Source of the DNA: Isoetes taiwanensis
Taxonomy: Eukaryota > Streptophyta > Lycopodiopsida > Isoetales > Isoetaceae
Length of the DNA: 64,000 bases
Assembly: GCA_021234155.1 (NCBI GenBank)
Contig: JAJEKV010000075.1
Span: 682,001 to 746,000 of the forward strand
Direction: 5' to 3'
Part shown: in pieces, positions 1 through 11,238 of the stretch
How positions within the stretch are numbered: position 1 is the first letter of the stretch
How the letters are laid out: the number at the start of each line of letters is the position of its first letter
Position numbers and translations under genes: made by a program
The notes under the pieces: generated by a model
What the model saw: the letters and a program-made list of their open reading frames with translations, nothing else
What the model was told of the DNA's origin: nothing
Databases searched by the model: none

Positions 1-2937
1 ATGCTACCAAAGGCGATCTGCTTGGTTATCGCCCAAAGGGATCCACCAACAACTAGCTCCAAAGAAAACTTCTTGCCATAGGGTGGAGATGGAAAAGCCG
101 CACGACAATATTCCAAGCATCAAGCAACCCTCCGAGGAAAGGAGACGATTAGGATAAGTCGACAACGGATAGAAAAGAGCCCAAGGAAGCAAAGGCCTTG
201 ATAGAAGGAGAGCCAAAGGAGACACAAAGCCGCAAATGATTGGGACAGAAGTCGTGAGCCAGGAGACACATCAACATTATTCAAGATCCTCCAGATGAAC
301 TTGGAAATTAATACTTTGCTCTGTAGGAGAAAGTCGATCATCCCAAGTCCCCCACAATGCTTTGGTAAGATGCACTTCACCCAACTGACCTTGACATCAG
401 CCCCTTCTTCTGTGCCACCCCAGATGAAATTCCGAACAATTCTGATGATGAGCTGCATCTTTGCTTGTGGTGCCAGTATAACTGAAGCCATATAGACATG
501 TGTGCCACTCAACACTGATTTGGCTACAGTAATTCGACCTGCCATGAACAATTTAGCTGTGGACCACCAGAAGAAGTGTTTTTCCAAGCCCTTAACAACA
601 GTATCCCACGCATCTCCAGCTGAAATATGAATCCCCACAGGAATACCAAGAAGCTTGGTCGCTTTGCCATGAGGAAGGACCTTCCATGGAAATGGCAAGA
701 ACACTTTCGGTGGAACTGGGTATCCTCAAGGCCCACAATGCAGTACACTTCTGCCATCCAACGAAGATACCAGATGCTAAGGAAAAGGAATCCAATAGTG
801 AGATAGCATTCTGCAGATTTTGCTCATCAGCCTTTAGGAAAAGAAAAGTATCATCCGCGTACTGATTACAAATCTCCTGCGACCCATTATCCATGGGGAG
901 TCCATGCAAGATGCCATCTTGTGCAAAGAAGTGAGAAAATTTGAGAGAGGACCTCTGCTACAATTGTGAAGAGCAATGGTGCCAATGGGCAACCTTGACT
1001 TAATGCCACGACCAACCGGAAAGAATGTCAAGACTCTCCTTGAAAAAGAACAAATGAGAATGAGCGTAATAGTGGAGTCTCATTACATCGCCAGATGAAG
1101 TGTGCACCAAAGCCAAGATGCAAGAGACACTTTTCCAAGAAAGTCCAATCAACACTGTCATAGGCTTTTGCAAAATCCAACTTCAAGTAAACAATCTCAT
1201 GAGCCTGCAATCTTGCCCAATAAATACCCTCATAGGCAGCCGCTACATTATTTAAAATACACCGTCCGCCAAGGAAAAAACCGACCGTAGAGGATATAGA
1301 ATCAGCAAGAATGTCACGAAGCTTTTGAGCATAAGCTTTAGCAAAGATCTTGTAAACAGAAGACAACAAGATAATGGGACGCCAATCAGAAATTGAAGAA
1401 GGCTCCTTACACTTGGGGATGAGGGAGATGCAGCTGAATTAAGGAGCTTATCCAGTCGTCGTTGTCTCTTGAAATCCAAAAAAGCATTATAGACATCCTT
1501 CCCAAGCCAGTGCCAATACTTCTGAAAAAACTCCATAGGAATACCATCAATTCCAGGGCATTTGCCTTGCTTCAAAAGAGATTATGCATCCGCCAAATCA
1601 TTGAGAGTGATCTCAACTTCCAGACTAGCCTTTTGCTCTTCAGAGACAATCTGGCGAACCTTTGCAAGCAATGCCTCTTGAAAATCCTGCTGAAAGGGAA
1701 GACGACGGGCCGCAAAGAAGCCAGAGAAATGATGATGCACAAAATTCTTGAGCTCATCTGGGTCAGAAATAAGAGAACCATCAGGAACTTCGAGCGACAC
1801 CAAAGCGGATGCTTGTCTCCTGGCCTTTGCGGCTCTGAAGAAGAAACTCGTACATCGATCTCCCTCCTGGAACCATTGCAGTCCAGCTTTAATGCGAGCC
1901 TGGTGAACCTGCTCAGACTCCATTTGCCGAATGTTTGCCAGAATTTGCTTCTCCATTTGGCCATCCGAAGGAAAACTTGATCTACATGCCACTAGTTGCT
2001 GATAAAGTTCCATTAAGATCCCTCGATTTGCAGTTGCATGCTCACGACCCCAGCCTTTAGCAAAGGACTTTACTGCAGCAAGCGCATCAACAATACCTGC
2101 CATCCCTTTCCGTCTAGAAAAAGCGACCAAGCTTGTCTGCAACGGGCCTGGAACTCCGCATCCTTTAAGAAAGAGACATTTAACTTGAAATAAGTTCTAG
2201 TCCTACTATGTGCAATATCCGGAGCAGAAGAAAAGCTTTGTGGATTGTGATCTGAAATAGAACTATCCAACACGTTTTTGCGAAAGAAAGTGGGCATGCA
2301 ACCAGCTGCCAAAGCATTATAGTACCCCCTATCATGTCTTGCATATGCCCTTCCATCACCCAACCAGCCATTGCACCAAGTGAAGCCCGGGTCCCCGTCC
2401 ACTTCTGCAAAGTTACAGTCTTGCATTAGGCATTGCCATTGTTCGTGTTCGAAACCTTGAACAGTCTCAGTCCCCCTGCCACACCTGTCGGCCTCAAGTT
2501 CAACCATGTTGAAGTCCCCCACTAGTAGCAAAGCCACATGAGCACCCAACCTAACCATTTTGTTTCTCAGTGTAGCCCAAAGTGCACCCCTTTGACGAGG
2601 TCTATTTTGAGCATAAACATTCACAAGCCCCCATTCTTGTCCATTGTCAAACCACTTGAATGATCCAGTGGCCAAACCTGTCAACCTGAGTGAATGTGAC
2701 TGCTATGTCATGCTTCCATGCAGTGAGAACCCATGCCTTTGCTGAGTCTGCTGCAGCTACAAGGACATTGTATTGCCTTCCAACTACTGAAGCAACTTTT
2801 TGCATATCATCTTTCTTACATTTATGCTCTTGTAGACAATAAAAATCTGAATTCAACCTAGCAAGGGCCATAGAAAGTCTGCTTCTTTTAGCCGGGGAAG
2901 AGGCAACACCCCTAACATTCCAAGAAATCAGTTTCAT
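1..2937 (-). pseudogene. LINE ORF2: AP endonuclease and reverse transcriptase, frameshifted, truncated by window edge
   Basis: The protein starts MKLISWNVRG at 2937, the usual start of plant L1 endonuclease domains. GDFN (about 2500-2515) and SDHNP (about 2250-2265) are the apurinic endonuclease metal and catalytic motifs. After a linker (about 2140-1580) come reverse transcriptase pieces: GIDGIP near 1550, AKAYDSVDW near 1160, and the catalytic YADD near 860. Further left is the conserved WGG...PK..GGLG segment (about 300-420). At least five frame changes or stops separate these pieces. In an active element this protein nicks target DNA and reverse-transcribes the LINE RNA. The zf-RVT tail is missing because the window starts first. 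Confidence 0.88.
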
Positions 2938-4354
2938 TGTGCAGAAGGGTCTGGTGGGCGATGCTCCAAATCCATAGAATCAGCATGAGCATGCAGCTCC
3001 TTTTCCATTTGGTCTGCCCAATTTTGTCTTGATGCCGCAGGGAATGTTGTAATAATGGTGGCCGACGTAGGCTCAGGAGGAGGAATGTACTCAGAGATAG
3101 ATGGTGGTGGTGCATAGGGATTCCTCCGCCGAGCAAGTCTCTTCATATGGGGAATGGACCAATCTGCTGATGAGGCCTCCAACCGTTCATGTTTACGTGC
3201 AATCTGTGCTAGTCTGTCATGCTCATCAACAGAAAAGTGGGTAGAAGATGTGGTGGTAGGGGGTGAAGGAGGAGGAGCTAGAGGAGCAGAGGCAAGAGAT
3301 ACAGTGCTAGGAACAGAGGGAGCAGGAGGTATAGAATCAGGGGAAGCAGAGGAAGACACATGAATTGGAACAGAGGAAACGATGGGAATGGAGGGAGTAG
3401 AGCGCCTAGTACGATAGGATGAGAAGGCTTCTACATTTGGAAACATATTAGCAAGCTCAGGACCATTAAGAAGAGACAGGTTATATTTGAAGAAAAGGGG
3501 GCCACTTTTAACAACAACAGACTTTGGAAGAGAAGCATTGGCAGGAAGGGAGATACACACACGTGGACCATTGACAATAGAATGAGCAAGGTGGATACCT
3601 AAGCCACTAGCAACCGCAATCATGAAGTCCGGGATTTGCATTTCAATAGGAAAATCCTCCAATGCGAACCAACATGGCATTCGGAGCGCGCCTGATTTGT
3701 TGGGCAAAAAGCCAGGGGTGTATACCTGATACAGAAGATAATGCCCTCACAAAGGATCCACTCCGTGCTCCACCAACTTATCAACTGCTACAGGTGAATT
3801 AAAATCAAGAACCTTCAAAGACTCATGCGAGCGGACCGAACACCAGATGTCATGTCACGCTTAATCCAGTCACTAAAGCGTGCACGTGAAACACGAGCAA
3901 CCGTATCAGTAGAGGTCCAGGGAGCAGGCCGAGACAGAGGGGCAGCGGAAAAGGAAGAGGAAGTAGAAGGAGGATGAGGCGACAAAAGATTGGCCGATGA
4001 AGAAGGCAAAGAGGAAGGGGAAGGCAAAAGACCAGCGGATGGAGAAGGCAAAGAGGCCATAACAGGCATAGGCAAAATGGGGCGCACAGAGGAAGCGATC
4101 AAAGACTTGGTAACAGAAAGTGGTGGAAATTGTTGCACATCTAGTACGGGATGAGAAGAGGCAAAGGCAAGAGGATTAAGGCGAGAATTAGATGGCAACC
4201 CGAGGGGAGCCATAGATATAGACATCCCTGCAGATGATGAATCCAAAACAGAAGAAACACCAAGAGATGAGGGCATACCAGGATTGGTTAAGGAGGCCGA
4301 AATTGAAAACCCTAAATCCGGCGTAGGAGCTGATGCCATACTGCCTAGAGGCAT
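2934..4354 (-). pseudogene. LINE ORF1 (plant L1 gag-like, DUF4283-type region), broken
   Basis: Two reading frames lie end to end on the minus strand. The first starts MPLGSMASAPTP at 4354 and is a Ser/Pro-rich N-terminal region ending about 3815. After a frame change of about 100 bases, the second (3707-2934) carries the segment LPNKSGALRMPCWFALEDFP, followed by FMIAVASGLGIHLAHS. That pattern is the one usual for DUF4283-like domains in plant L1 ORF1 proteins. The C-terminal part is low-complexity (Pro/Ser, then basic) and runs directly into ORF2. No CCHC zinc knuckle was found. The expected role is binding of LINE RNA. The CACTA element lies immediately upstream of the start codon. Confidence 0.7.
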
Positions 4355-4368
4355 ACACTACAAGAGGA

Positions 4369-4640
4369 TGAGGGTTTGGCGTCAGAAAAATCGTCAGGTA
4401 AATTGAATGGTTATGTCCTGACGAATATCCTGACGATTATCCTGACGATTAAATTCCTGACGATATATCGTCAGGTCAAAACGTCAGACAAATCGTCAGA
4501 AATTAAACGTCAGAAGAATCGTCAAAAAAATCGTCAGAATCTTGCGTCAGGTGTAACGTCAGAATTTTCGTCAGAAAAAACGTCAGATGATGCGTCAGAA
4601 GAAACGTCAGGGAAAACGTCAGGAAAAACGTCAGTTTTTT
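4369..4640 (+). repeat. CACTA left subterminal repeat array (CGTCAG motifs)
   Basis: About 25 copies of CGTCAG or its complement CTGACG with A-rich spacers (typically AACGTCAG) fill this stretch, followed by a T-rich run (about 4634-4657). In CACTA elements such subterminal motifs bind the TNPA-type protein. The motifs are mostly plus-oriented here and mostly minus-oriented at the other end. One group of inverted motifs near 4418-4470 makes a local hairpin possible. Confidence 0.9.
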
Positions 4641-4659
4641 TTTTTTTTTTTTTTTTTAA

Positions 4660-7600
4660 TAAATCATAACAATTGATCCAAAAGCCTGTTTTGAATGAAA
4701 TTTGTTGCATTGGAAAGCTCTCTTATAGATCTCTTCCATGGTGTATAATTGACTCAAGTTTGATTAAGTTATATGGTTGAAAAACATAGCCTTTTGGCTA
4801 GCTTTAGTTATGGTTTGTTCGGTGTAACCTCCATTTGAAAACCTCTCTGCATTAGTTACTTGGTAATTAACCTTTTGGTTTTGTGAACCCTATGGATAAA
4901 TGTAGGTTCTATAAAAGGTAATAATTATGATGGTTGAATCAATAGAAGAGTTGACCACTAGCATTCTAAACCTTCCTCCCATTTAATTGCTTTGTAGAAG
5001 CTTTGTTTGGAAGTCACTATGTTGAAGTTTGGAAGACCCCTTGTCATGGTATCTCAAATTTTAGCATCACTTTGCTCCTTTTATTTCCATTTCCTATTCA
5101 TTCTTGAACTTGCCCCTACATGCCATAATCCCCTAGCCATTATTTCCATCCCTACACCCATACCATATTTTTATCCCATGTTCACCATTTTGCCATGAAT
5201 CCACTCCTTGAATACTTTTGCCAAACCATTTTCTTAATTTCCTATGCATAACCCTTAGAATTATTCCCCTTGCCATATTATTTTTTTATCTCCATGCTTT
5301 CATTACCATTTTATACCCTTGTGCCATGCCCCCTACTTTAAATATTTTTGCATGGTCGCACGTTGCATTTGTGGCTCAAGGGCTTCCCTAGAAAAATCTA
5401 TAAGTTCATTTTTCGTGGTTAAAAACCTTGGGTAGGTGACTTCACTCGAATTTGCCTTGCACCAAATTGTTTCCCATGGTCGTATTGGGTTATTTTAACT
5501 CCTCCAGATCATGGTCGAAGACGTCTAAATACTTTAACAAGCGAATACGGCAACAATACAAAGACAAATAGTCTTGAATACATGCCTTCAATAATAATTA
5601 ACTTTTAATCCCTTTAACCACTGGGGGAAGGGGCGAGATTCGAAACCAAATTACCCCCTTCCTTTTCCCCGGTTGTTTGACTATGGCGCCAACGGAGATT
5701 TGTCTTTGAAGCAATTCTGCGAACAAACGTGCAGTTGGAGAATTTCTTTGCGAACAAACGAGAATCTCACACTTTGGCATTTTTTTGCACCTGTTTGCTT
5801 TTAAATAGCAAAAGGTATCTAGGTCAATAAACTTGTTATTGCACAAGGTGGTCTCTATTGAGCTCTTAAATGCTGGCTCTTATACGTGCTCAATTGACTA
5901 AGGCATCTATGCAAAAGCAAGTAAAGAAAAAAAAATAAAAAATTAGATGTAAAAGCAATAAGGTGTTTATGGCAAATACCTCGTTATTTGTACAAGTTGC
6001 AAGAGACATGAACTTGCCTAAAGTTCTTCTTTGGTGGTAAATTGTGGCATTAAAAAATATGATTGCTTGGGTCACTTGGGAAAATGATTCTTCAAAAATT
6101 TATTATAGTGGAATCGCTTGTTCTGAAACGAGCTCCTCCAAAAGTTATTTTAGTGGATATGCCTTGGTTTTGGATGTGCACAAGAGATGTATGAAAATAT
6201 TCATGGTTCGAATATTGCTTTGGAACCCTAATTCGTTTTTGCTTCTAATTCGTTTTTGCTTCTAGGGTTTTTGCGGAAGCAGAAATAGAGCGTATGTTGC
6301 CGGATTAGGCATGGCCTAAGTAGCCGACCTGATTCATTTTCCGCTCTTATACTGGTTTGGCGGAGTCTGCTAACAGGTTTGGGCTCTGGCCGAAATGATG
6401 CTGCCGCCCAATGTATTGGATCACCCTGGTAACAAGCTAGGTTTTGGCAAAATCTATCTAAAGAAAAATGTTTTCTGTAAGCGACCTTGTTCTCTTAGCT
6501 TCTGTGCTTGTGCTCATTTAAATTTTCAGGGCATGATCTGATCTGCTTATAGGCAGGACAGAGGCATTCTGTATGAAGCAAAATTTATGTATTCTTAGCC
6601 ACAAAAGGATCAACTCACGGCGCAACTCACAGATGTGGAAGGAGCGTCCTTAATCAGGTTCTTTATGGCGTTTCAAAATTTCTCATTCAAAAGTTTATCA
6701 CAATTATTTTTAAAATGTTACAAGATACGCGGATGCAACAGCAAATGGCAGGTAACTTGAGTTTGGCTAGAATTATTTCTCTGTTGCTATGTTCTATCCT
6801 GCTTTTAGGGCAAATGTGTTTTTGTGGGTCATTTGATACATAGTGCCATATATTCTGATTCCGAACTTTAGGAATATGGCCTCCTTATAGACACAATGAC
6901 CCCCAAGAAACACTGACAGATTTTTTAATCCCATGGCAACTTTAACTTGCTGTTCCTGTAGCTTAGGCTGACCTTATAGCCTATGCTGGTACAACTAATT
7001 CGAGTTTATGACTTAAATTGTGTATGCATAAGGCCAAATATTTTTAAACTTTGTTTGCTGAAGCAGTATAAGGACTGTTAGCTGACCTTAAATTAAATTA
7101 AATTAAGCAATAACAAAATGGTATTAAAAGCCTTTAATAGCCTGTGCAGGCACCAATATCTGCTGCTGAAGCGTGATTTACAGTTTGATGTGTCAGCATT
7201 GATCTTCCAAATCTCCACTAATATCTGCATAATGCTTATTAGGTTTATTTGAGATGGTGATTTGAGTGTTATAGATCTCAAGTATTTAGGCATAAATCAC
7301 TTTTGTCCTGTCCTGCACTGCAGATCTGATGTACATATTTTTTCTTCATGGATCTGCAAGATGTACATGTCTATATCAAAGTTTAAAAGGTAATGGATTG
7401 ATTTTGTGTTATGGTTGTTTTTTGCTAGTATTGACTGCACTATAGAATCAGGCAAATTACAGGAGGTGTAAAGACAAGTTATTAGAGGAGGTGCAATTTA
7501 CGATAGAGTTCAGAAAGTGAGTGAAGGCCAAAGATTGTAATGTTGGAAGCAGAGGAAGCGCATTGTTAGCATGGCATTGTAAAGATTGTTATTACATGTA

Positions 7601-7815
7601 ACTGTAACTTATGACTGGATTTAAATAAAGGAGTTTTTGTTTTACTTATGCTTTTATTTCTTTATAACTTGTAGCCTAAATTCATCTTAGACTTCATCAG
7701 CATTACAAGCTGTGTAATTGAAAATGCAGGCATAGTGCATATCAATAAAAATTTCAATTTGCAAACAAAATGTAAATCCAAACAAAATGTAAATAGACGA
7801 AAACCTGACAAAACT
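4660..7815. other. CACTA interior without recognisable gene
   Basis: AT-rich, no reading frame over about 85 codons, and no transposase motif on either strand. Short ORFs at 5007-5198 (+) and 5598-5846 (-) look like chance frames. A captured host transcript fragment is possible, because some stretches (5380-5560, 6250-6460) have a more balanced base composition, but I could not identify one. Confidence 0.6.
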
Positions 7816-7819
7816 GGTA

Positions 7820-8120
7820 AAAAAAAATTTGACGATTTTTTTGACTATTTTTTTGACGTTTTTTTCTGACGATTTTTTTGACGTTTTTTCTGACGTTTTT
7901 TCTGACGATTTTTTTGACGTTTTTTCTGACGATAATTGTGACGAACCTTGACGATTTCTCTGACGCTTAGTCGTCAGAAAGCTGACGATTTTGTTGACGA
8001 TTTTTCAGACGATTTTTCTGACGCTAAATCGTCAGGTAAAAATCGTCAGATAAATCGTCAGCCAGTAGGGTCCAGGCAGTTGTCTGTTTTGTGAAGACTA
8101 TCTGACGATTTTTCTGACGC
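7820..8120 (-). repeat. CACTA right subterminal repeat array (CTGACG motifs)
   Basis: About 25 CTGACG or TGACG motifs separated by T-runs mirror the left array in inverted orientation. A unique 50-base segment (8060-8100) interrupts the array before the last motifs. This is the counterpart binding-site cluster for the CACTA right end. Confidence 0.9.
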
Positions 8121-8272
8121 AGAACATGCATTCTCTTGTAGTGATACACCGACGGAAAGCTTACTGTCTGAGCTTTCCAACGCACCAAGAAACGTCTCAA
8201 TCCGACACCCGAGGAGAGAGATATGACAGAAAGCGGCGGAGCCTGTTCTCACATGGCCCCAGGACGAGTGCC

Positions 8273-8304
8273 CATTAGGGCGGATTTGGGGTCTGAAAAT
8301 GGCC
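8273..8304 (+). repeat. Left terminal inverted repeat of the 13.5-kb block
   Basis: 32 bases, exact reverse complement of 21726-21757. They start CATTAGGGCGG and end GAAAATGGCC. Homology continues weakly inward for about 40 bases. Confidence 0.85.
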
Positions 8305-8838
8305 CTTATCTTGGGCTAAAGATTTCCACGTCAGATTCGCCAGGACCAATCAGGTTTGCGCCTTTTTTACGAAAGTCAGTATTACTTGGCAGGTAGAAGG
8401 ATGAGCAGGCTTACTTGGCATCCACATGGCGTATTTTCATAGGGGATGCCTGCGCTTTTATTGCAACCATTTTAATGGCCCGTATTTTTCGGGAGTCGCT
8501 TCGCCACCCAAAATAATGGTGACTTTGACCGCCCTCTTGTCGCCGTCACCAACTCCCTTGTCAAATTTTGGCCAAACTTCAGATCATCACACCGGGCTAG
8601 CCTCTCACGTGCATCCGCCTCCGCCTTCACTCCTCATCCGCAATCCATGTCTCCTCCTGTAATTTACGTTCTTGCCCCATTTACGTAACTCCCAAGGTCA
8701 AGAGAAGTGGGAGGTTTTGTCTCAATAGGTTCAGTAGGTGAGTATCTTTGCGCCATCAACGAGGGGCGAGCATAGAGTTAAGCGACAAAAGGCGTCATCG
8801 CGTCGCGGACACATTGGATAGGTAGGATAAAAAGAGTT

Positions 8839-9015
8839 CAAGTTGAATTCTAGCGGTAAAGTGGAAAGTATAACAATACGACATGCATATACCCCTTCCG
8901 ATATGGCCAAAGAGCTAATCTCCACCAAAAACGACTTCCCAAAATTGCCCGCAAATGGTAACCACCTTAAACGGATCACACGACGCCGGCTAGTCATCGC
9001 CTACTTAAGCTGAGA
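8839..9015 (+). pseudogene. Unknown coding relic without start codon, inside 13.5-kb block
   Basis: An open plus frame of about 58 codons reads through SITIRHAYTPSDMAKELIST and a basic tail (KRITRRR), ending at TGA 9013-9015. There is no ATG at its start and a stop lies just upstream, so only a 3' part is preserved. It overlaps the left arm of the first inverted-repeat copy (8973-9038). I recognise no family. The minus-strand ORF over the same bases (8731-8997) is the less likely alternative. Confidence 0.3.
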
Positions 9016-9038
9016 GATAGTTTCGCGTCGTGGTGATC
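8973..9038. repeat. Inverted-repeat module copy 1 (GATCACACGACGC family)
   Basis: Left arm GGATCACACGACGCC (8973-8987); right arm GCGTCGTGGTGATC (9025-9038) with one extra G. Loop about 37 bases. Confidence 0.75.
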
Positions 9039-9263
9039 TCCTTATCTTTTCATTTCTTTTCGTTGACACGCGTGTTTACAAACAAATTTATTGTGCGGGT
9101 TTATGTTTATCGACGTCGTGGATGTCATTCCTACCGAAAGTATTAGTAGTGTACTTGTCGTGGTATCACATAGACATCGGAATTGTCCTTTTCCAAGGTA
9201 TGGATGCCGTGACCTTGCGGTATAGGCATCCGGTTTTACTGACATGATTATAACATAAAGGTC

Positions 9264-9641
9264 GTGAAACCGAGCTTGAGGCGGTTGAATTGCCCCCCTT
9301 TAAGTGAACTTTGTAAGCCACGCACTAATGAGAACAATGTAATTGCAATGAAGAAATGCATGGTCGACGAGGTGCAAGCGGGAATGTCCAGCGGAGGCGT
9401 GAGGATGAGTTTCAAAATCTTCACACCATTTGAGGTATTTGCTAACATATTCCGGATGGCGCAGAAGTTCAAAAGTCCGAAGACATATAATGCTTTCTCC
9501 CCTGCCGATTTTGTGGATGGCTTATTTTTGGTTCCGACTGATGTTCCGATTCCACGAATCATCCGTCAACTAACAGAGGTCCGCGTAGTTAAGTCCTCCT
9601 TTAAGTTCGCCAGATACTTTCTTCCAAAACAATATTTATAA
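9264..9641 (+). CDS. Unknown 125-aa protein inside 13.5-kb block
   Basis: An unbroken plus frame with ATG at 9264 and stop at 9639-9641. The middle is globular in composition: MSFKIFTPFEVFANIFRM, then AFSPADFVDGLFLVPTDVPI. No signal peptide or membrane segment is obvious. A further frame starts a few bases downstream and may belong to the same gene. I do not recognise the family. It is one of the few frames of its length in this block without a break. The minus frame 9248-9562 lies over the same DNA and is judged a shadow, because the plus strand is the coding strand for nearly all genes in this block. Confidence 0.4.
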   Translation: MKPSLRRLNCPPLSELCKPRTNENNVIAMKKCMVDEVQAGMSSGGVRMSFKIFTPFEVFANIFRMAQKFKSPKTYNAFSPADFVDGLFLVPTDVPIPRIIRQLTEVRVVKSSFKFARYFLPKQYL

Positions 9642-9645
9642 TTAA

Positions 9646-9953
9646 TTGTCAACTAGAACGAAGGAAACAAAAAAGAGAGGTCGCACAACTTTTTGGAGCC
9701 GCTTTGAGGACCATAATGCATTAATTCCGTGCGGTGGATATTCGAGTATGGAGAGGGGAGGAAGTCATTTATACGGCCACCATGGAAAGCGAATGGCCAT
9801 TATCGAGCTAAGAGTGCTAATGGAGACAGGGAGATTGGCGGCGACTTCCATTATTTTATTGATGGCATTAGGGTTGGTTACGTGCAAGAGGGAAATGTAA
9901 AGTTTAGTGAGTTCGCGATCAACAAGAAATTGTCTATCGGGCTAGCGCTTTGA
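9646..9953 (+). pseudogene. Unknown basic protein, frameshifted, inside 13.5-kb block
   Basis: Two overlapping plus frames look like one gene with a single frameshift near 9720-9740. The first part is basic (TRTKETKKRGRTTFWSRFED). The second continues RKSFIRPPWKANGHYRAKSA and DFHYFIDGIRVGYVQEGNVK and stops at 9951-9953. It follows the 125-aa frame at once, so the two could be one longer gene. I recognise no family. The 3' sequence (9960-10100) is T-rich. Confidence 0.35.
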
Positions 9954-10124
9954 ATCTCGGTTTTTATTTGTGTTTTTGTCCGATGTTTTTTAGGTTCCGT
10001 ATTTTGTCCGATATTTTTTAGGGTTCCGCATAATTATTTAAAAACGTTACCATCATATTTTACTTTAACTTCGCTTTTTACTATTTATCTCTTTGCCGCT
10101 TGTCTATTTTTGTCGTGTTCATAG

Positions 10125-10131
10125 TATAAAG
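10125..10131 (+). promoter_or_regulatory. TATA-like box upstream of the histone H3-like gene
   Basis: TATAAAG lies 26 bases before the ATG at 10151. This leader is shorter than the 93-152 bases seen for the coiled-coil cassettes, so its assignment is less certain. Confidence 0.35.
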
Positions 10132-10150
10132 CGCCATCCGCCGAGAAGCC

Positions 10151-11011
10151 ATGGCAAGAACTAAGCAAACCGCAAGGATCCATCCAGTGGTGTAAGGCCG
10201 TGATTACATTAGTCCGCCTTCTTCATCCGACTCAAGTCTCGAGAGATTCTCCTCCTCCCACCATGCCTAACGTAAGACCCGAAAAGAAATCCGCATGACG
10301 TGACGGGCGGAGAAGCAGCCCGGAGTAAGTAGGGAGGTGCACCGGCCCGGAGACAGGGATGAAAATGGGGAGAGACCTACGAAAGCAGAATATGACGCCG
10401 ATTAATTATTGGGCAGCCGCTTTTCTTGCTCTTTTTTCCTCGCCTCCTGTTTCTCCCCGTGGAGGTGCTGACCTTCAAATCAAAGGAGGAGGCCCAACGC
10501 CGTAAAGGGAAGGCTACTCAGAATGTGAGGAGACGGCCGGAAGAGTCGGGCCGAGGAACAGCCCGCAAAATGCCGGGTGAGGAGGCGGCGAAGAGTCGGC
10601 CGAGCAACAGCTCCAAATGCCGGGTGGGTGAGGGTAGTGGCCTAAGCGAAGACGGCCCTGGCATTGGGGTGAGCTTCGCGAGATTAAGAAGTATCGAAGA
10701 GCACCGAGATGGTCATTCCGCGTCTCCCATTTGCCGGGCTCGTCGTGAGAGATTCTCGCAAGAGTGTGGTGCGATACATCATACCATTCTGAGAATTCAA
10801 GCAACCGCCTTTAAATGCTCTTCAAATGGCTTCGGGCGGTTGGTGTCGGTCTGTTCGAGGACTCGCGGCTTTGCAACAATACATGCCAAGCGGTGACCAT
10901 CATGCCCAAGGACATGCCCTGCCTCTTACGATAAGGGATCCCGAGTACTATGGTCAAAATTTTATGGCTGAATACAACAAGAAGAAAGACCCCCGGAAAA
11001 AGGCCGTGTGA
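10151..11011 (+). pseudogene. Divergent histone H3-like gene, multiply frameshifted
   Basis: The ATG at 10151 opens MARTKQTAR, the H3 N-terminal tail, and the frame breaks right after it. Downstream, in three alternating frames, are H3 core pieces in the right order: LREIKKY (about 10676-10697), KSTE...LPF..LV (about 10697-10745), LRIQ (about 10790), ALQMAS (about 10816), VGLFED (about 10841), then HAKR and VTIMPKD (about 10880-10912). The distance from tail to core (about 500 bases) exceeds the ordinary 136-aa H3, so the tail region is expanded or carries an insertion. The end departs from normal H3: instead of the usual final helix there is a 25-residue basic tail (EYNKKKDPRKKA) to a stop at 11009-11011. 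H3 packages DNA in nucleosomes. The H3 identity is strong; its origin (host copy, element cargo or viral) is open. Confidence 0.75.
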
Positions 11012-11145
11012 AGTGCCTTTGTGTTTTTTCATATGTATAATATTTCTTAATGTAATGGCTTTATAAGCTTTAATCTCTTAGTCCATTTCTTTCTTAGAAG
11101 CCTAGCTTAGCACTTTGTATTTTTTTTTTTTTTTGTTATACGTGA

Positions 11146-11213
11146 GGATCACACGACGCCAAACAAGCATTGTGCTTTTTGTTGCACATAGTAGTCTTCG
11201 CGTCGTGTGATCC
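11146..11213. repeat. Inverted-repeat module copy 2, best preserved
   Basis: Left arm GGATCACACGACGCC (11146-11160); right arm GCGTCGTGTGATCC (11200-11213), a perfect 14-bp stem with a loop of about 40 bases. It follows a T-run (about 11120-11134) downstream of the H3-like gene and is followed at once by four AACCCT units. Confidence 0.9.
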
Positions 11214-11237
11214 AACCCTAACCCTAACCCTAACCCT
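11214..11237 (+). repeat. Four telomere-type AACCCT units
   Basis: AACCCT repeated four times, abutting the right arm of inverted-repeat copy 2 without a gap. This equals TTAGGG on the other strand, the six-base form, not the seven-base TTTAGGG form commonest in plants. Confidence 0.9.
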
Positions 11238-11238
11238 A

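Larger units (their letters stand above)
4356..8143. mobile_element. Non-autonomous CACTA (EnSpm) transposon, 3.8 kb, with ATA target duplication
   Basis: The left end reads CACTACAAGAG (4356-4366) and the right end is its exact reverse complement CTCTTGTAGTG (8133-8143). A 3-bp direct repeat ATA flanks it (4353-4355 and 8144-8146), the target-site size expected for CACTA elements. Dense CGTCAG/CTGACG subterminal motifs lie inside both ends in opposite orientation. The 3.1-kb interior has no transposase; its ORFs are short and unrelated to known families. The element therefore needed a transposase from elsewhere. It inserted into the LINE ORF1 leader. Confidence 0.95.
1..8272 (-). mobile_element. 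L1-clade LINE, runs off left edge, split by a CACTA insertion
   Basis: Minus-strand non-LTR retrotransposon. From right to left it shows a possible 5' leader (8147-8272), a broken ORF1 (about 4354-2934) and a broken ORF2 with endonuclease then reverse transcriptase (2937 to beyond base 1). The 3' end and poly(A) tail lie outside the window. The CACTA element at 4356-8143 interrupts it, and removing that element together with one ATA copy rejoins the sequence just upstream of the ORF1 ATG. Both ORFs carry many frameshifts, so the copy is dead. Assigning 8147-8272 to the LINE is an inference from the CACTA junction; no coding sequence confirms it. Confidence 0.85.
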
